Shown: positions 34,807 to 44,477 of the stretch, in pieces | How positions within the stretch are numbered: position 1 is the first letter of the stretch | How the letters are laid out: each line of letters opens with the position of its first letter | Assembly (NCBI RefSeq): GCF_019931675.1 | Contig: NZ_CP082922.1 | Coordinates: forward strand, 434,001-498,000 | Direction: 5' to 3' | Origin: Nocardioides rotundus | GTDB lineage: Bacteria > Actinomycetota > Actinomycetes > Propionibacteriales > Nocardioidaceae | DNA length: 64,000 bases | Program-made: the position numbers and the translations under genes | Notes under the pieces: model-generated | Told to the model about the DNA's origin: nothing | What the model saw: only the letters and a program-made list of their open reading frames with translations | The model's database searches: none

Positions 34807-36540
34807 ATGCTGCTCACGCTGATCCGCGAGGGCCTCTCGACCTACCGCCGGCCGATCGCGGCCGTCGTACTCCTGCAGCTGCTCGCCACCGTCGCGGCAC
34901 TGTTCCTGCCCAGCCTCAACGCCGACATCATCGACAACGGCGTGGTGACCGGGGACATCGGATACATCTGGCGGTTCGGCGGGCTCATGCTGGCGGTCTC
35001 GCTGGTCCAGGCGGCCTGCACGATCACCGCCGTCTACTTCTCCGCCCGCACCGCGATGGGCTTCGGTCGCGACACCCGGGCCCGGGTCTTCCACCAGGTC
35101 GGCACGTTCTCCACCCGTGAGATGCAGGAGTTCGGCGCCCCGTCGCTGATCACCCGCGACACCAACGACGTCCAGCAGGTGCAGATGCTCGTGCTGATGG
35201 GCGGCACGATCGCGATCACCGCGCCGATCATGATGGTCGGGTCGATCTTCATGGCCTTCCGCGAGGACGCCGGGCTGTCCTGGCTGATCGTCGCGGTGGT
35301 GCCCGTGCTGGCGGTCTCGATCGGGCTGATCGTGCGGAAGATGGTGCCGAGCTTCCGGCTGATGCAGACCCGGATCGACGAGGTGAACCGGCTGCTGCGC
35401 GAGCAGATCACCGGCATCCGCGTGGTCCGGGCCTTCGTCCGCGAGCAGCACGAGACCGAGCGGTTCGCCCACGCCAACGCCGAGCTGACCGAGGTGGCCG
35501 TCCGTGCCGGACGCTGGATGGCCGCGATGGCGCCGGTGGTCATGCTGGTCGCGAACATCTCCACCGTGGGCGTGCTCTGGTTCGGCGGCCACCGGGTCGA
35601 GAGCGGGGCGATGGAGGTCGGCGCGCTGACCGCCTACATCTCCTACCTGATGCAGATCGTCATGTCGGTGATGATGGCGACCTTCATGATGATGATGATC
35701 CCGCGGGCGGCCGTGTGCGCCGAGCGGATCATGGAGGTGCTGCGCACCGACTCCTCGGTTGTGCCGCCGGCGGACCCGGTCACCGCGTCCGCGGAGCGGG
35801 GGACGGTCGCGCTGGAGGACGTGGACTTCTCCTACCCGGGCGCCGACGTGCCGGTGCTGCGGAATGTGAGCCTGAGCGCCGGCCCCGGCCGCACGGTCGC
35901 CGTCATCGGCTCCACCGGCGCCGGCAAGACCACGCTGATCAACCTGATCCCACGGCTCTTCGACGCCACCGCCGGCCGGGTCCTCGTCGACGGGGTCGAC
36001 GTCCGCGACCTGGACCCGGAGTCGCTGTGGTCGAGGATCGGCCTGGTGCCGCAGAAGGCGTTCCTGTTTTCCGGGACGATCGCCTCGAACCTCCGCTACG
36101 GCAAGGAGGACGCCACCGAGCAGGAGATGTGGGAGGCGCTGGAGATCGCCCAGGCACGCGACTTCGTCGAGGCGCTCGACGAGGGCCTCGAGGCGCCGGT
36201 CTCCCAGGGGGGCACCAACTTCTCCGGCGGCCAGCGGCAGCGGCTGGCGATCGCCCGCGCGGTCATCCGCCGGCCGGAGATCTACCTCTTCGACGACTCC
36301 TTCTCCGCGCTCGACCTCGCCACCGACGCCCGGCTGCGCGCCGCCCTGGCACCGGTCACTCGCGAGGCGACGGTGCTGGTCGTCGCCCAGCGGGTCTCCA
36401 GCATCCGCACCGCCGACGAGATCGTGGTCCTGGAGGACGGCGAGGTCGTCGGCCGCGGCTCGCACGAGTCGCTGCTGGTGGACTGCCAGGAGTACCGCGA
36501 GATCGTGGAGTCCCAGCTCAGTGCCGAGGAGGCGGCGTGA
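34807..36540 (+). CDS. ABC exporter subunit with degenerate catalytic site
   Basis: A 577-residue half-transporter: about six membrane helices (residues 15-300), then an ATPase domain with Walker A GSTGAGKT near 368, signature [15 protein letters not shown] and Walker [13 protein letters not shown]. The catalytic glutamate after Walker B is an aspartate, the mark of the non-hydrolysing site in heterodimeric exporters. The next gene supplies a normal DEATSSVD partner. Substrate is unknown; multidrug or lipid export is typical. Confidence 0.9.
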   Translation: MLLTLIREGLSTYRRPIAAVVLLQLLATVAALFLPSLNADIIDNGVVTGDIGYIWRFGGLMLAVSLVQAACTITAVYFSARTAMGFGRDTRARVFHQVGTFSTREMQEFGAPSLITRDTNDVQQVQMLVLMGGTIAITAPIMMVGSIFMAFREDAGLSWLIVAVVPVLAVSIGLIVRKMVPSFRLMQTRIDEVNRLLREQITGIRVVRAFVREQHETERFAHANAELTEVAVRAGRWMAAMAPVVMLVANISTVGVLWFGGHRVESGAMEVGALTAYISYLMQIVMSVMMATFMMMMIPRAAVCAERIMEVLRTDSSVVPPADPVTASAERGTVALEDVDFSYPGADVPVLRNVSLSAGPGRTVAVIGSTGAGKTTLINLIPRLFDATAGRVLVDGVDVRDLDPESLWSRIGLVPQKAFLFSGTIASNLRYGKEDATEQEMWEALEIAQARDFVEALDEGLEAPVSQGGTNFSGGQRQRLAIARAVIRRPEIYLFDDSFSALDLATDARLRAALAPVTREATVLVVAQRVSSIRTADEIVVLEDGEVVGRGSHESLLVDCQEYREIVESQLSAEEAA

Positions 36541-38552
36541 GCGCCGACCAGGAGGCGCCCGCCCAGGGCGAGCTCAAGGAGACCGAGCGGATGCAGGGCG
36601 GTCCCGGCGGAGGCCGCGGGCCCCTCGGCGGCGGCGCCCAGGTCGGCGGCAAGGCCCTGGACTTCGCCGGCTCCCTCAAACGGCTGCTGGCCCGGCTGCG
36701 GCCGCACCGGATGCAGGCGCTGGGCGTGGTCGTGCTGACCCTGGGCAGCGTGGTGCTGATGTCGGTCGGGCCGCGGGTGCTCGGCGCGGCGACCGACCTG
36801 ATCTTCGCCGGCCTGGTCGGCGGGCGACTGCCCGAGGGGGTCACCAAGGAGCAGGCGGTCGAGGGGCTGCGCCGCGCCGGAGACGACCAGCTCGCCGACA
36901 TGGTGGCCGGCATGGACGTCGTACCCGGCCAGGGCGTGGACTTCGGCGCCGTCGCCGACGTGCTGCTGTGGGTGCTGGCGATCTACGTCGCCGGGTCGCT
37001 GCTGCAGTGGCTGGCCGGGTTCCTGCTCAACGACATCGTCCAGGGCGTCGTACGCCGGATGCGCTCCGACGTCGAGGACAAGGTGCATCGGCTGCCGCTC
37101 GCCTACGTCGACCGGCAGTCCCGCGGCGAGCTGCTCAGCCGGGCGACCAACGACATCGACAACGTCTCCACCTCGCTGCAGCAGACCATGAGCCAGCTGA
37201 TGTCCTCGATCTTCACCGTCGTGGCGGTGCTGGCGATGATGCTCTGGATCTCGCCGCTGCTCGCGCTGATCGCGCTGGTCTCGGTGCCGGTGTCGATCGT
37301 GCTGACCACCCAGATCATGAAGCGCTCCCAGGGCCTGTTCGTCGAGCAGTGGCGCAGCACCGGCCGGCTCAACGCGCACATCGAGGAGACCTTCTCCGGG
37401 CACTCCCTGGTGACCGTGTTCGGTCGCCGGGCGGAGGCGGAGCGGCTGTTCGCCGAGCAGAACGACGAGCTCTACTCCTCCTCGTTCAAGGCGCAGTTCG
37501 TCAGCGGGCTGGTGATGCCGGTGATGATGCTCGTCGGCAACCTCAACTACGTGATCGTGGCGGTCGTCGGCGGGGTCCGGGTGGCCAACGGGCAGCTCTC
37601 GCTGGGCGAGGTGCAGGCGTTCATCCAGTACACCCGGCAGTTCACCCAGCCGCTGTCGCAGATCGCCTCGATGGTGAACCTGCTGCAGTCCGGCGTCGCG
37701 TCGGCCGAGCGGGTCTTCGAGTTGCTGGACGCCGACGAGGAGTCGCCGAACCCCGCTCCCGACGGCCGCGAGGCCGGAGCCGGCGAGGTGCGCTTCGAGC
37801 ACGTCTCCTTCTCCTACACCCCCGACCGCCCGCTGATCGAGGACCTCTCGCTGGTCGCGGAGCCGGGGCAGACGGTCGCGATCGTCGGCCCGACCGGCGC
37901 CGGCAAGACCACGCTGGTCAACCTGATCATGCGGTTCTACGAGCTCAACGCCGGCCGGATCACCCTGGACGGGGTGGACATCGCGACGATCCCGCGCAGC
38001 GAGCTGCGCTCCCGGATCGGCATGGTGCTGCAGGACACCTGGCTCTTCGGCGGCAGCATCCGGGACAACATCGCGTACGGCGCCCCCGACGCGACCGACG
38101 AGCAGGTGCTCGCCGCGTCCGAGGCGACCTTCGTCGACCGGTTCGTGCACTCGCTGCCCGACGGCTACGACACCGTGGTCGACGAGGAGGGCTCCAACCT
38201 GTCCGCCGGCGAGCGGCAGCTGGTCACCATCGCCCGGGCGTTCCTCTCCGACCCCGAGCTGCTGATCCTGGACGAGGCCACCTCCTCGGTCGACACCCGC
38301 ACCGAGCTGCTCCTGCAGCAGGCGATGACCGCGCTGCGCAGCGACCGCACCTCCTTCGTGATCGCCCACCGGCTCTCCACCATCCGCGACGCGGACCTGA
38401 TCCTGGTGATGGAGGACGGCGCGATCGTCGAGCAGGGCTCGCACACCGAGCTACTCGCCGCTGACGGCGCCTACGCCGCCCTCTATCGTTCTCAGTTCAC
38501 CGCACCGATGGACGACCCCGAGAACGAGGACGAGGAGGTCCCCTCCCGATGA
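36537..38552 (+). CDS. ABC exporter partner subunit
   Basis: The 671-residue partner has an N-terminal Gly/Pro-rich cytoplasmic stretch (about 45 residues), six membrane helices with an extended first loop (about residues 85-145), and an ATPase domain with Walker A GPTGAGKT near 451, signature [15 protein letters not shown] and complete Walker [16 protein letters not shown] at 36537 overlaps the first subunit's stop by 4 bases. Together they form one canonical and one degenerate ATP site. Confidence 0.9.
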   Translation: MSADQEAPAQGELKETERMQGGPGGGRGPLGGGAQVGGKALDFAGSLKRLLARLRPHRMQALGVVVLTLGSVVLMSVGPRVLGAATDLIFAGLVGGRLPEGVTKEQAVEGLRRAGDDQLADMVAGMDVVPGQGVDFGAVADVLLWVLAIYVAGSLLQWLAGFLLNDIVQGVVRRMRSDVEDKVHRLPLAYVDRQSRGELLSRATNDIDNVSTSLQQTMSQLMSSIFTVVAVLAMMLWISPLLALIALVSVPVSIVLTTQIMKRSQGLFVEQWRSTGRLNAHIEETFSGHSLVTVFGRRAEAERLFAEQNDELYSSSFKAQFVSGLVMPVMMLVGNLNYVIVAVVGGVRVANGQLSLGEVQAFIQYTRQFTQPLSQIASMVNLLQSGVASAERVFELLDADEESPNPAPDGREAGAGEVRFEHVSFSYTPDRPLIEDLSLVAEPGQTVAIVGPTGAGKTTLVNLIMRFYELNAGRITLDGVDIATIPRSELRSRIGMVLQDTWLFGGSIRDNIAYGAPDATDEQVLAASEATFVDRFVHSLPDGYDTVVDEEGSNLSAGERQLVTIARAFLSDPELLILDEATSSVDTRTELLLQQAMTALRSDRTSFVIAHRLSTIRDADLILVMEDGAIVEQGSHTELLAADGAYAALYRSQFTAPMDDPENEDEEVPSR

Positions 38553-39508
38553 GCCAGACCGACGCGAAGGCCGCACCGGGTGGGGAGAGCCTCTTCACGG
38601 TGCTGCTCGCCCTGGCGATGAACGCCGCGATCGCGGTGGCCAAGTCCGTCGCCGCCGTCCTGACCGGCTCGGCCTCGATGGTCGCGGAGGCAGCGCACTC
38701 CTGGGCGGACACCGGCAACGAGATCTTCCTGCTGCAGGCCGAGCGGCGCGGGGCCCGCCCGCCCGACGCGTCGCACCCCCTCGGCTACGGCCGGGACGCC
38801 TACGTCTGGTCGATGTTCGCCGCCGTCGGGCTCTTCGCCGCCGGCTCGATGGTGTCGATCTGGCACGGCATCACCACCTGGGGGGAACGCGGCGGTGCGG
38901 ACTACCTGGTCAACTACGTCGTCCTGGGCCTCGCGTTCGTGCTGGAGGGGATCTCGTTCCGTCAGGCGGTCAAGCAGACCCGGGGCGAGGCGACCAGGTG
39001 GGGCCTGCGCCCGGCCACCTTCCTCTACCGGACGTCCAACCCCACGCTGCGTGCGGTCTTCATGGAGGATGCCGCGGCCCTGATCGGCATCCTGCTCGCT
39101 GCCGCCGGTGTCTTCCTGCACCAGGTCACCGGGGACGGCCGCTGGGACTCCGCGGGCTCGATCGCGGTCGGCCTGCTGCTCGGCGTGATCGCGGTCTTCC
39201 TGATCCAGCGCAACCGGGCCTTCCTGATCGGCAAGCCCGTCTGGCCGGCGCTGCACAACCGGGTGCTGGCCCGCCTCATGGCGCGGGAGTCGGTGAGTCG
39301 GGTGACCCAGTTGCGCCTGGAGGTCGTGGGGCCGACCCGGTTCTTCATGGTGGCCGCGGTCGACATCGTCGGGAACCTGCCGGAGTCCGAGCTGGCGCTC
39401 ACCCTGCGCTCCCTGGAGCGGGAGATCGAGGAGCAGGAGACGATCGCGGACGCCGTACTCACCCTCTCCACCCCCGACGAGCCGTCCCTCGCGCCGCTGC
39501 CGGAGTAG
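38549..39508 (+). CDS. Cation diffusion facilitator family transporter
   Basis: A 319-residue CDF-type divalent-metal/proton antiporter. Several hydrophobic helices are visible, including [20 protein letters not shown] and [16 protein letters not shown]. The HSWADTGNE stretch in helix II and MEDAAALIG in helix V hold the usual His/Asp metal ligands. The C-terminal cytoplasmic domain (about 215-319) lacks the His-rich loop found in some Zn exporters. Metal specificity is uncertain. It overlaps the ABC gene by 4 bases, so it is in the same operon. Confidence 0.88.
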   Translation: MSQTDAKAAPGGESLFTVLLALAMNAAIAVAKSVAAVLTGSASMVAEAAHSWADTGNEIFLLQAERRGARPPDASHPLGYGRDAYVWSMFAAVGLFAAGSMVSIWHGITTWGERGGADYLVNYVVLGLAFVLEGISFRQAVKQTRGEATRWGLRPATFLYRTSNPTLRAVFMEDAAALIGILLAAAGVFLHQVTGDGRWDSAGSIAVGLLLGVIAVFLIQRNRAFLIGKPVWPALHNRVLARLMARESVSRVTQLRLEVVGPTRFFMVAAVDIVGNLPESELALTLRSLEREIEEQETIADAVLTLSTPDEPSLAPLPE

Positions 39509-39515
39509 AAATCGC

Positions 39516-39544
39516 TTGAGTGACGCCCCGTCCCCTCCTACCGT
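39516..39544 (+). promoter_or_regulatory. Promoter for the structured RNA at 39551
   Basis: TTGAGT (39516-39521) and TACCGT (39539-39544) have a 17-base spacer. A start near 39551 would put the strong ribosome-binding site at the very 5' end of the transcript. Confidence 0.55.
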
Positions 39545-39550
39545 GGACGC

Positions 39551-39756
39551 ACACGGGAAAGGAGGTGGTCCTAAGTTGAGTACTGATAGGACGCGTGAGG
39601 TGGCTGCGGTCTAGCAGCAACCGGCCAGCGACGAGCCAGGCTCGAAGTACTGCTGGCAATCCCAACGCAGACACCCGACCCGTAGGTGAGCCCGGGCACG
39701 TCCCCCGGGCCGGGAGCCGCTCCGGCGGCTCCGCACCTGCGGGTCGTCTGCATTCT
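39551..39756 (+). ncRNA. Candidate structured small RNA or leader with a mini-ORF
   Basis: After the promoter comes AAAGGAGGTGGTC, then the 12-codon ORF, then a hairpin with outer stem GCCAGC/GCTGGC and inner stem CGAGCC/GGCTCG (about 39622-39655). A large closing stem follows: CGACCCGTAGGTG (39676-39688) pairs with CACCTGCGGGTCG (39734-39746), with GCAGA/TCTGC outside it. Inside are two further hairpins, CCCGGG/CCCGGG and one starting GGAGCCGC. No larger gene fits. The 3' end is assigned from the structure. I do not recognise a named RNA family. Confidence 0.5.
39576..39614 (+). CDS. 12-codon leader-type mini-ORF
   Basis: TTG at 39576 opens a 12-residue peptide (MSTDRTREVAAV) ended by TAG at 39612. 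The upstream AAAGGAGGTGGTC differs by one base from the full complement of a typical bacterial 16S rRNA 3' end, which is exceptional for such a short frame. The stop falls just before the first RNA hairpin. It may be a leader peptide, a ribosome-stalling device, or a small peptide in its own right. Confidence 0.5.
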   Translation: MSTDRTREVAAV

Positions 39757-39810
39757 CCGGGTGGTGTGCGTCACCCCGACGTCGGCTGGGTGACGGGAAC
39801 AGCGAGTCAT

Positions 39811-39832
39811 ATAGTTGCGTTGACGCAACTAT
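39811..39832. promoter_or_regulatory. MarR-type operator upstream of the efflux gene
   Basis: A perfect palindrome with arms ATAGTTGCG and CGCAACTAT around TTGA lies 26 bases before the MFS start, with a further GCGCAA half-site at 39840-39845. The TTGCG-N4-CGCAA core is typical of MarR-family operators, and a MarR-type gene ends this operon. The left arm contains the TATAGT sequence that could be a -10 box. Confidence 0.7.
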
Positions 39833-39857
39833 TGACCTAGCGCAACCAAGCACTTCT

Positions 39858-41498
39858 ATGGGAGCTCCTTCCGTGACCCAGACCCGTCCCGTCCCCGCCG
39901 CCCAGAGCGGGGAGATGTCGCACCGCGAGGTGCTCGAGGCCCTCAGCGGCCTGCTGCTCGCCATGTTCGTGGCGATGCTCTCCAGCACCATCGTGTCCAA
40001 CGCCCTGCCCACCATCGTCTCCGAGCTCGAGGGCAGCCAGACCGGCTACACCTGGGTGGTCGTGTCCACCCTGCTGACGATGACCGCCACCACCCCCATC
40101 TGGGGCAAGCTGGCCGACCTGTTCAGCAAGAAGCTGCTCGTCCAAGCGGCGCTGGTCATCTTCTCCATCGGCTCCGTCGTCGCGGGCTTCGCGCCGAACA
40201 TGGAGGTGCTCATCGGCGCGCGCGCCTTCCAGGGCCTCGGCGTCGGCGGCCTGACCGCGCTGGTCCAGGTCGTCATCGCCTCGATGGTCTCCCCGCGCGA
40301 GCGCGGCCGCTACTCCGGCTACATCGGCGCGACGTTCGCCCTGGCCACGGTCTCCGGGCCGCTGGTCGGCGGCCTGCTCGTGGACACCGTCGGCTGGCGG
40401 TGGTGCTTCTTCGCCGGCCTCCCGGTCGCCGTACTCGCCTTCGTCGTCCTCCAGCGCACCCTGCACCTGCCGGTGCGCACGCGGGAGGCGCACATCGACT
40501 ACCTCGGCGCCACGCTGCTCGTCGGCGGCGTCTCGATCTTCCTGGTCTGGGTGTCCCTGGGCGGCCAGGAGTTCGCGTGGGGCTCGACCACCAGCTACCT
40601 CATGCTGGCCGCGGCCGCGCTGGTGACCGCCGCGGCGGTGTACGTCGAGGCGCGGGTCGCCCGCGAGCCCGTCGTACCGCTCCGGCTCTTCCGCGACCGC
40701 ACCCTCTCCCTGGCCACCGTCGCCTCGGTGCTGATCGGCGTGGCGATGTTCGGCTCGACGGTCTACCTGAGCCTGTACTTCCAGCGGGCGCGCGGGATGT
40801 CGCCGACCGAGGCCGGCCTGATGTCGGTCTGCATGGTCGGCGGGCTGCTGATCTCCAGCATCGTGTCCGGCCGGATCATCTCCACCACCGGCGTCTGGAA
40901 GCGCTGGCTGGTCGGCGGCATGGTCCTCGTCATCGTCGGGATCGGCCTGCTGTCCACGATCGATGCGCAGACCCCGCTGTGGCACGTCGGCGCGTTCATG
41001 GCGGTCCTCGGCCTGGGCCTGGGCGCCACGATGCAGAACCTGGTGCTGGCGGTGCAGAACAACGTCGCCCAGTCCGACATGGGCGCCGCGTCCTCCGTGG
41101 TCGCGTTCTTCCGCTCCCTCGGCGGGTCGGTCGGCGTCTCCGCCCTCGGTGCGGTGCTCGCCCACGACGTCGCCCGCTCGGTCCGCACCGGCCTGACCCG
41201 GCTCGCCGAGCAGGGCGTGCAGCTCCCGGGCGGCGCAGGGCACGACACCGGGAGCATCCCGGACCCGTCCACCCTGCCCGGCCCTTTGCGCTCGATCTTC
41301 GAGAACGCCTTCGGGGACGCGACCGGGCACATCTTCCTCGTGGCACTGCCGTTCGCGATCGGCGCGTTTCTCTGCGTGCTGTTCATCAGGGAGGTGCCGC
41401 TACGGACGTCCGTGCTGCGCGACGACGAGCTCGCCGCCCAGCAGGTGCCCGCCGACGCCGTGCCGGCGGCTGCAGCCCCGGGGAAGCACCGGCGATGA
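39858..41498 (+). CDS. DHA2-type MFS drug-efflux transporter
   Basis: A 546-residue transporter with about 14 membrane helices, as in EmrB/QacA-type DHA2 pumps. Motif A-like WGKLADLFSKKLLV and the antiporter motif C-like LGATFALATVSGPLVGGLLVD are visible. The ATG at 39858 is used; GTG at 39873, with GGGAG upstream, is an alternative. The 3' end overlaps the MarR gene by 4 bases and a MarR-type operator lies upstream, so the pump is probably induced when its substrate binds the repressor. Confidence 0.88.
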   Translation: MGAPSVTQTRPVPAAQSGEMSHREVLEALSGLLLAMFVAMLSSTIVSNALPTIVSELEGSQTGYTWVVVSTLLTMTATTPIWGKLADLFSKKLLVQAALVIFSIGSVVAGFAPNMEVLIGARAFQGLGVGGLTALVQVVIASMVSPRERGRYSGYIGATFALATVSGPLVGGLLVDTVGWRWCFFAGLPVAVLAFVVLQRTLHLPVRTREAHIDYLGATLLVGGVSIFLVWVSLGGQEFAWGSTTSYLMLAAAALVTAAAVYVEARVAREPVVPLRLFRDRTLSLATVASVLIGVAMFGSTVYLSLYFQRARGMSPTEAGLMSVCMVGGLLISSIVSGRIISTTGVWKRWLVGGMVLVIVGIGLLSTIDAQTPLWHVGAFMAVLGLGLGATMQNLVLAVQNNVAQSDMGAASSVVAFFRSLGGSVGVSALGAVLAHDVARSVRTGLTRLAEQGVQLPGGAGHDTGSIPDPSTLPGPLRSIFENAFGDATGHIFLVALPFAIGAFLCVLFIREVPLRTSVLRDDELAAQQVPADAVPAAAAPGKHRR

Positions 41499-41938
41499 GC
41501 AGGTACGACGACCTCCGGCGGATCGAGTCCGAGCTCGGCGTCCTCATCCGCCGGGTCAAGCGGGTGCTGGGCGACCGCGCCCGGATGGTGCATCCGGACC
41601 TGCACCCGCTCTCCTTCATGGTGCTCAACCACATCGTCGAGACCGGGCCGCTGCGGGCCGGCGAGCTCAGCGGCGCCTTCCACATGGACAAGGCGGGCGT
41701 GAGCCGGCAGGTCCAGCAGCTGGTCGAGCTCGGGCTGATCGAGCGGCGCCCGGACCCCGACGACCGCCGGGCCAGCCTGCTCGCCGGCACCGCCGAGGCC
41801 GAGCGCCGCATCGAGCACATGCAGCGCGAGCGCAGCGCACTCTTCGACGCCCGTCTCGGCGACTGGTCCGACGCCGAGGTCGCCGGCTTCGCCGACCGGC
41901 TGCACCTCTACAACGAGGCGCTGGACTCGGGGGAGTGA
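41495..41938 (+). CDS. MarR-family transcriptional regulator
   Basis: The 147-residue protein has the winged-helix region of MarR proteins (MVLNHIVETGPLRAGELSGAFHMDKAGVSRQVQQLVELGLIERRPDPDDRRAS) between helical dimerisation segments. It is coupled to the efflux gene by an ATGA overlap and probably represses the operon through the palindrome at 39811. Its stop is 7 bases from the convergent alpha-glucosidase gene. Confidence 0.9.
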   Translation: MSRYDDLRRIESELGVLIRRVKRVLGDRARMVHPDLHPLSFMVLNHIVETGPLRAGELSGAFHMDKAGVSRQVQQLVELGLIERRPDPDDRRASLLAGTAEAERRIEHMQRERSALFDARLGDWSDAEVAGFADRLHLYNEALDSGE

Positions 41939-41945
41939 GCGCTGG

Positions 41946-43562
41946 TCAGCGCAGCCAGGCGGCCGTGTTCGGCGGCAGGGACCGTCCCGAGACCGGGCCG
42001 CTGGCGATCACGACCTGGCCCGCGTCAGCGGGGATGTCGACCGCGGAATCCCCGCAGTTGAGCAGGATTCGCAGCGAGCCACGACGTACGTCGAGCAGGT
42101 CGCCGTCGACGCTCACGGCGAGCTCGTCCCCGGCGTCCTGGATGGTCCGGCGCGCCTCGAGTGCGCGGCGGTAGAAGGAGAGCGTGGACTCCGGGTCCGC
42201 CTGCTCGGCCTCCACAGTCAGCTCCGACCAGTCGGCGGGCTGGGGGATCCACGGCTGGCCGGTGCCCGGGCCGAAGCCGAAGGGCGGCTCCTGGCTGCTC
42301 CACGGAACCGGGACGCGGCAGCCGTCCCGGCCCTCGTCGCCGGTCCGCAGCCAGGCCGGGTCCTGTCGCGCCTCGGGCGGGACGTCGACCTGCTCCAGGC
42401 CGAGCTCCTCGCCCTGGTAGAGGTACGCCGACCCCGGGAGCCCCAGCATGGCCAGGGTGGCGGCACGACCGCGAGCCAGGCCGACCTCGCCGCCGCCGTA
42501 CCTCGTGACATGGCGGACCACGTCGTGGTTGGAGAGCACCCAGGTGGGGGAGGCCGAGCCGAAGGTCTCCACGGTGTCGGTGACGACCTTGGCGAAGGAC
42601 TCCGCCGACCACGGCGCCAGCAGCCAGGAGAAGTTGAAGGTCTGGTGCAGCTCGTCGGGGCGCACGAAGCGGGCCATCGACTCCGCGGTCGTGGTCCACG
42701 CCTCGGCGACCGCCATCCGGTCGCCGGCGTAGGTGTCGAGCAGCTTGCGCCACTCGCGGTAGACCTCGTGCACCTCGGGCTGGTCCCACATCGGCTCGTC
42801 GGTCAGCCGCCGCTCGACCATCGCCTGGTCGGTGTTGACCGACGCGTGGTCGTAGCTCGCGCTCTCGCCGACCGCGAACTCCTGGTCGCGCAGCGTGGCC
42901 TCCTTGTAGAGCCCGTGCGCCACGTCGATCCGGAACCCGTCCACGCCGCGGTCGAGCCAGAATCGCAGCACGTCGAGGAACATCTGGTGCACCTCGGGGT
43001 TGCGCCAGTCCAGGTCGGGCTGGCTGGAGTCGAAGAGGTGGAGGTACCACTCGGGCTCGGGCTCCTCCGGGGTGGCCGGGAGCCGGTCCCACGCGGGTCC
43101 GCCAAAGACGGAGGCCCAGTTGTTCGGCGGCTCGGTGCCGCCCTCGCCGCGGCCGGGGCGGAAGAGGTAGCGCGCCCGCTCGGGGGACCCCGGTCCGGCG
43201 GCGACCGCCTCCCGGAACCAGGCGTGCTCGTCGGAGGTGTGGTTCGGCACGATGTCGACGATCACCCGCAGGCCCAGGTCGTGGGCCGTCGCGATCAGGG
43301 TGTCGGCGTCGTCCAGGGAGCCGAAGAGGGGGTCGACGTCGCGGTAGTCGGAGACGTCGTACCCGTGGTCGTTCTGCGGCGAGGGGTAGAACGGGGTGAT
43401 CCACAGCGCGTCCACGCCGAGGTCGCGCAAGTAGGGCAGCCGCGAGGTGATGCCGGGCAGGTCCCCGACCCCGTCCCCGTCGCCGTCGGCGAAGGAGCGG
43501 ACGTAGACCTGGTAGCACACCGCGTTCTGCCACCACGGCTTTGGATCGTTCAAAATCGCCAT
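41946..43562 (-). CDS. GH13-family alpha-glucosidase
   Basis: A 538-residue glycoside hydrolase. The catalytic set is visible: nucleophile Asp in GVDGFRIDVAHGL, acid/base Glu in RMAVAEAWTTT and the third Asp in LSNHDVVRH, with the early GVDALWITPFYPSPQNDHGYDV. It resembles oligo-1,6-/alpha-glucosidases. ATG at 43562 is the start (MAILNDPKPWWQNAV), with AGGAG 1-5 bases upstream; the first codons are unusually AT-rich for this genome, which may aid initiation. Confidence 0.92.
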   Translation of the reverse strand: MAILNDPKPWWQNAVCYQVYVRSFADGDGDGVGDLPGITSRLPYLRDLGVDALWITPFYPSPQNDHGYDVSDYRDVDPLFGSLDDADTLIATAHDLGLRVIVDIVPNHTSDEHAWFREAVAAGPGSPERARYLFRPGRGEGGTEPPNNWASVFGGPAWDRLPATPEEPEPEWYLHLFDSSQPDLDWRNPEVHQMFLDVLRFWLDRGVDGFRIDVAHGLYKEATLRDQEFAVGESASYDHASVNTDQAMVERRLTDEPMWDQPEVHEVYREWRKLLDTYAGDRMAVAEAWTTTAESMARFVRPDELHQTFNFSWLLAPWSAESFAKVVTDTVETFGSASPTWVLSNHDVVRHVTRYGGGEVGLARGRAATLAMLGLPGSAYLYQGEELGLEQVDVPPEARQDPAWLRTGDEGRDGCRVPVPWSSQEPPFGFGPGTGQPWIPQPADWSELTVEAEQADPESTLSFYRRALEARRTIQDAGDELAVSVDGDLLDVRRGSLRILLNCGDSAVDIPADAGQVVIASGPVSGRSLPPNTAAWLR

Positions 43563-43631
43563 GCTCCTATCGTGCGCGAGGGGTGGTCGCAGCGTCAATC
43601 GGGCGGGCTGGGCGTGCGCCGGCTCGGTGGG

Positions 43632-43675
43632 ACGTCATACGAACCGGAGAAGGGGTTCCCCGGAGCGGATGACGT
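43632..43675. repeat. Second copy of the 44-bp palindromic repeat
   Basis: The left arm ACGTCATACGAACCGGAGAA (43632-43651), loop GGGG and right arm TTCCCCGGAGCGGATGACGT (43656-43675) match the reconstructed palindrome split at 3428/6119 in layout, loop length and most positions. Arms here pair at 16 of 20 positions. It lies between the alpha-glucosidase and thioesterase-like genes. Confidence 0.75.
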
Positions 43676-43700
43676 TGTACGGCGGGCGGCGGGCCGTCGC

Positions 43701-44477
43701 TCAGCTGAACGCGGCCGGGTCCACCGAGATCCACAGGTGCTCGGCGGCACCGACGGCGCGCCCGTCGGCGTCGTAGAGCGTCGTCGCCGACCAGGTCTTG
43801 CGGCCCTCGGTGCCGCGGGCCTCGCCGACGACCACGTGCGGCTCGCCGATCACTGGCAGCGCGTCGATCCGCGCGGTCATCCGGGCCAGCACCATCAGCC
43901 GCTCGCCGAAGTCGCCGGCCCAGCCGCCGGTGCAGTCCAGCGCCGCCCAGGTGACCGCGAGCGAGGCGCGCGGCTGCTCGTCGCCGTAGTGGTGGAAGTC
44001 CTCGGCCAGCGACGGGTCCGGCGTCCACGGCGCGGCGACCCGGGTGCGTCCCTCGGTCACCGGCTCGACCTTCCCCGGGAAGATCCGCAGACCGTCGCCG
44101 GCCTCGCGCGCGGTGCCGCAGACGAAGCAAGTCGCGAACGGGTGCGCGACGTGGCCGGGGTACGACGCGCTCGCCGCGACCGCCTCGTCGTAGGGGACCG
44201 GCTCCACCGGCTCCGGCTCGGTCTCCGCGCACCGGGCGACGGCGACCGGGGAGCCCTCGTGGGTGGCGGTCGCGGCCCCGTCCTCCTGGGTCACCGGCAT
44301 CGGGGTGTCCAGCGGCGGCGGCATCTTCAGCGACACCTCGACCGTGGGCCACCCGGTGCCCCGATCCTCGGGACAGCCCTCCACCGAGGCAGCCAGCGAG
44401 CCGGCGGCCCAGCCGCCGTTGCCCGAGACGGGCGGACCGCAGAAGCGGGCGGGAACGATCAGCGGATGCGACGTCAT
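43701..44477 (-). CDS. Hotdog-fold thioesterase-like protein
   Basis: A 258-residue protein with two hotdog-like halves: SLAASVEGCPE...PTVEVSLKMPPPLDTPMPV near the N-terminus and SLAVTWAALDCTGGWAGDFGERLMVLARMTARIDALPVIGEPHVVVGEARGTEGRKTWSATTLYDADG in the C-terminal half. A CFVCGTAREAGDGLRIFPG stretch with a CxxC lies between them. This fits acyl-CoA thioesterase-like proteins, but no substrate is evident. Start ATG 44477; the 5' end overlaps the photolyase stop by 4 bases. Confidence 0.65.
   Translation of the reverse strand: MTSHPLIVPARFCGPPVSGNGGWAAGSLAASVEGCPEDRGTGWPTVEVSLKMPPPLDTPMPVTQEDGAATATHEGSPVAVARCAETEPEPVEPVPYDEAVAASASYPGHVAHPFATCFVCGTAREAGDGLRIFPGKVEPVTEGRTRVAAPWTPDPSLAEDFHHYGDEQPRASLAVTWAALDCTGGWAGDFGERLMVLARMTARIDALPVIGEPHVVVGEARGTEGRKTWSATTLYDADGRAVGAAEHLWISVDPAAFS

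Noticed and set aside
34369..36465. Long minus-strand open frames opposite the ABC exporter genes
   Set aside because: His/Asp/Val/Arg-rich composition and no domain; the plus-strand genes carry clear ABC motifs.
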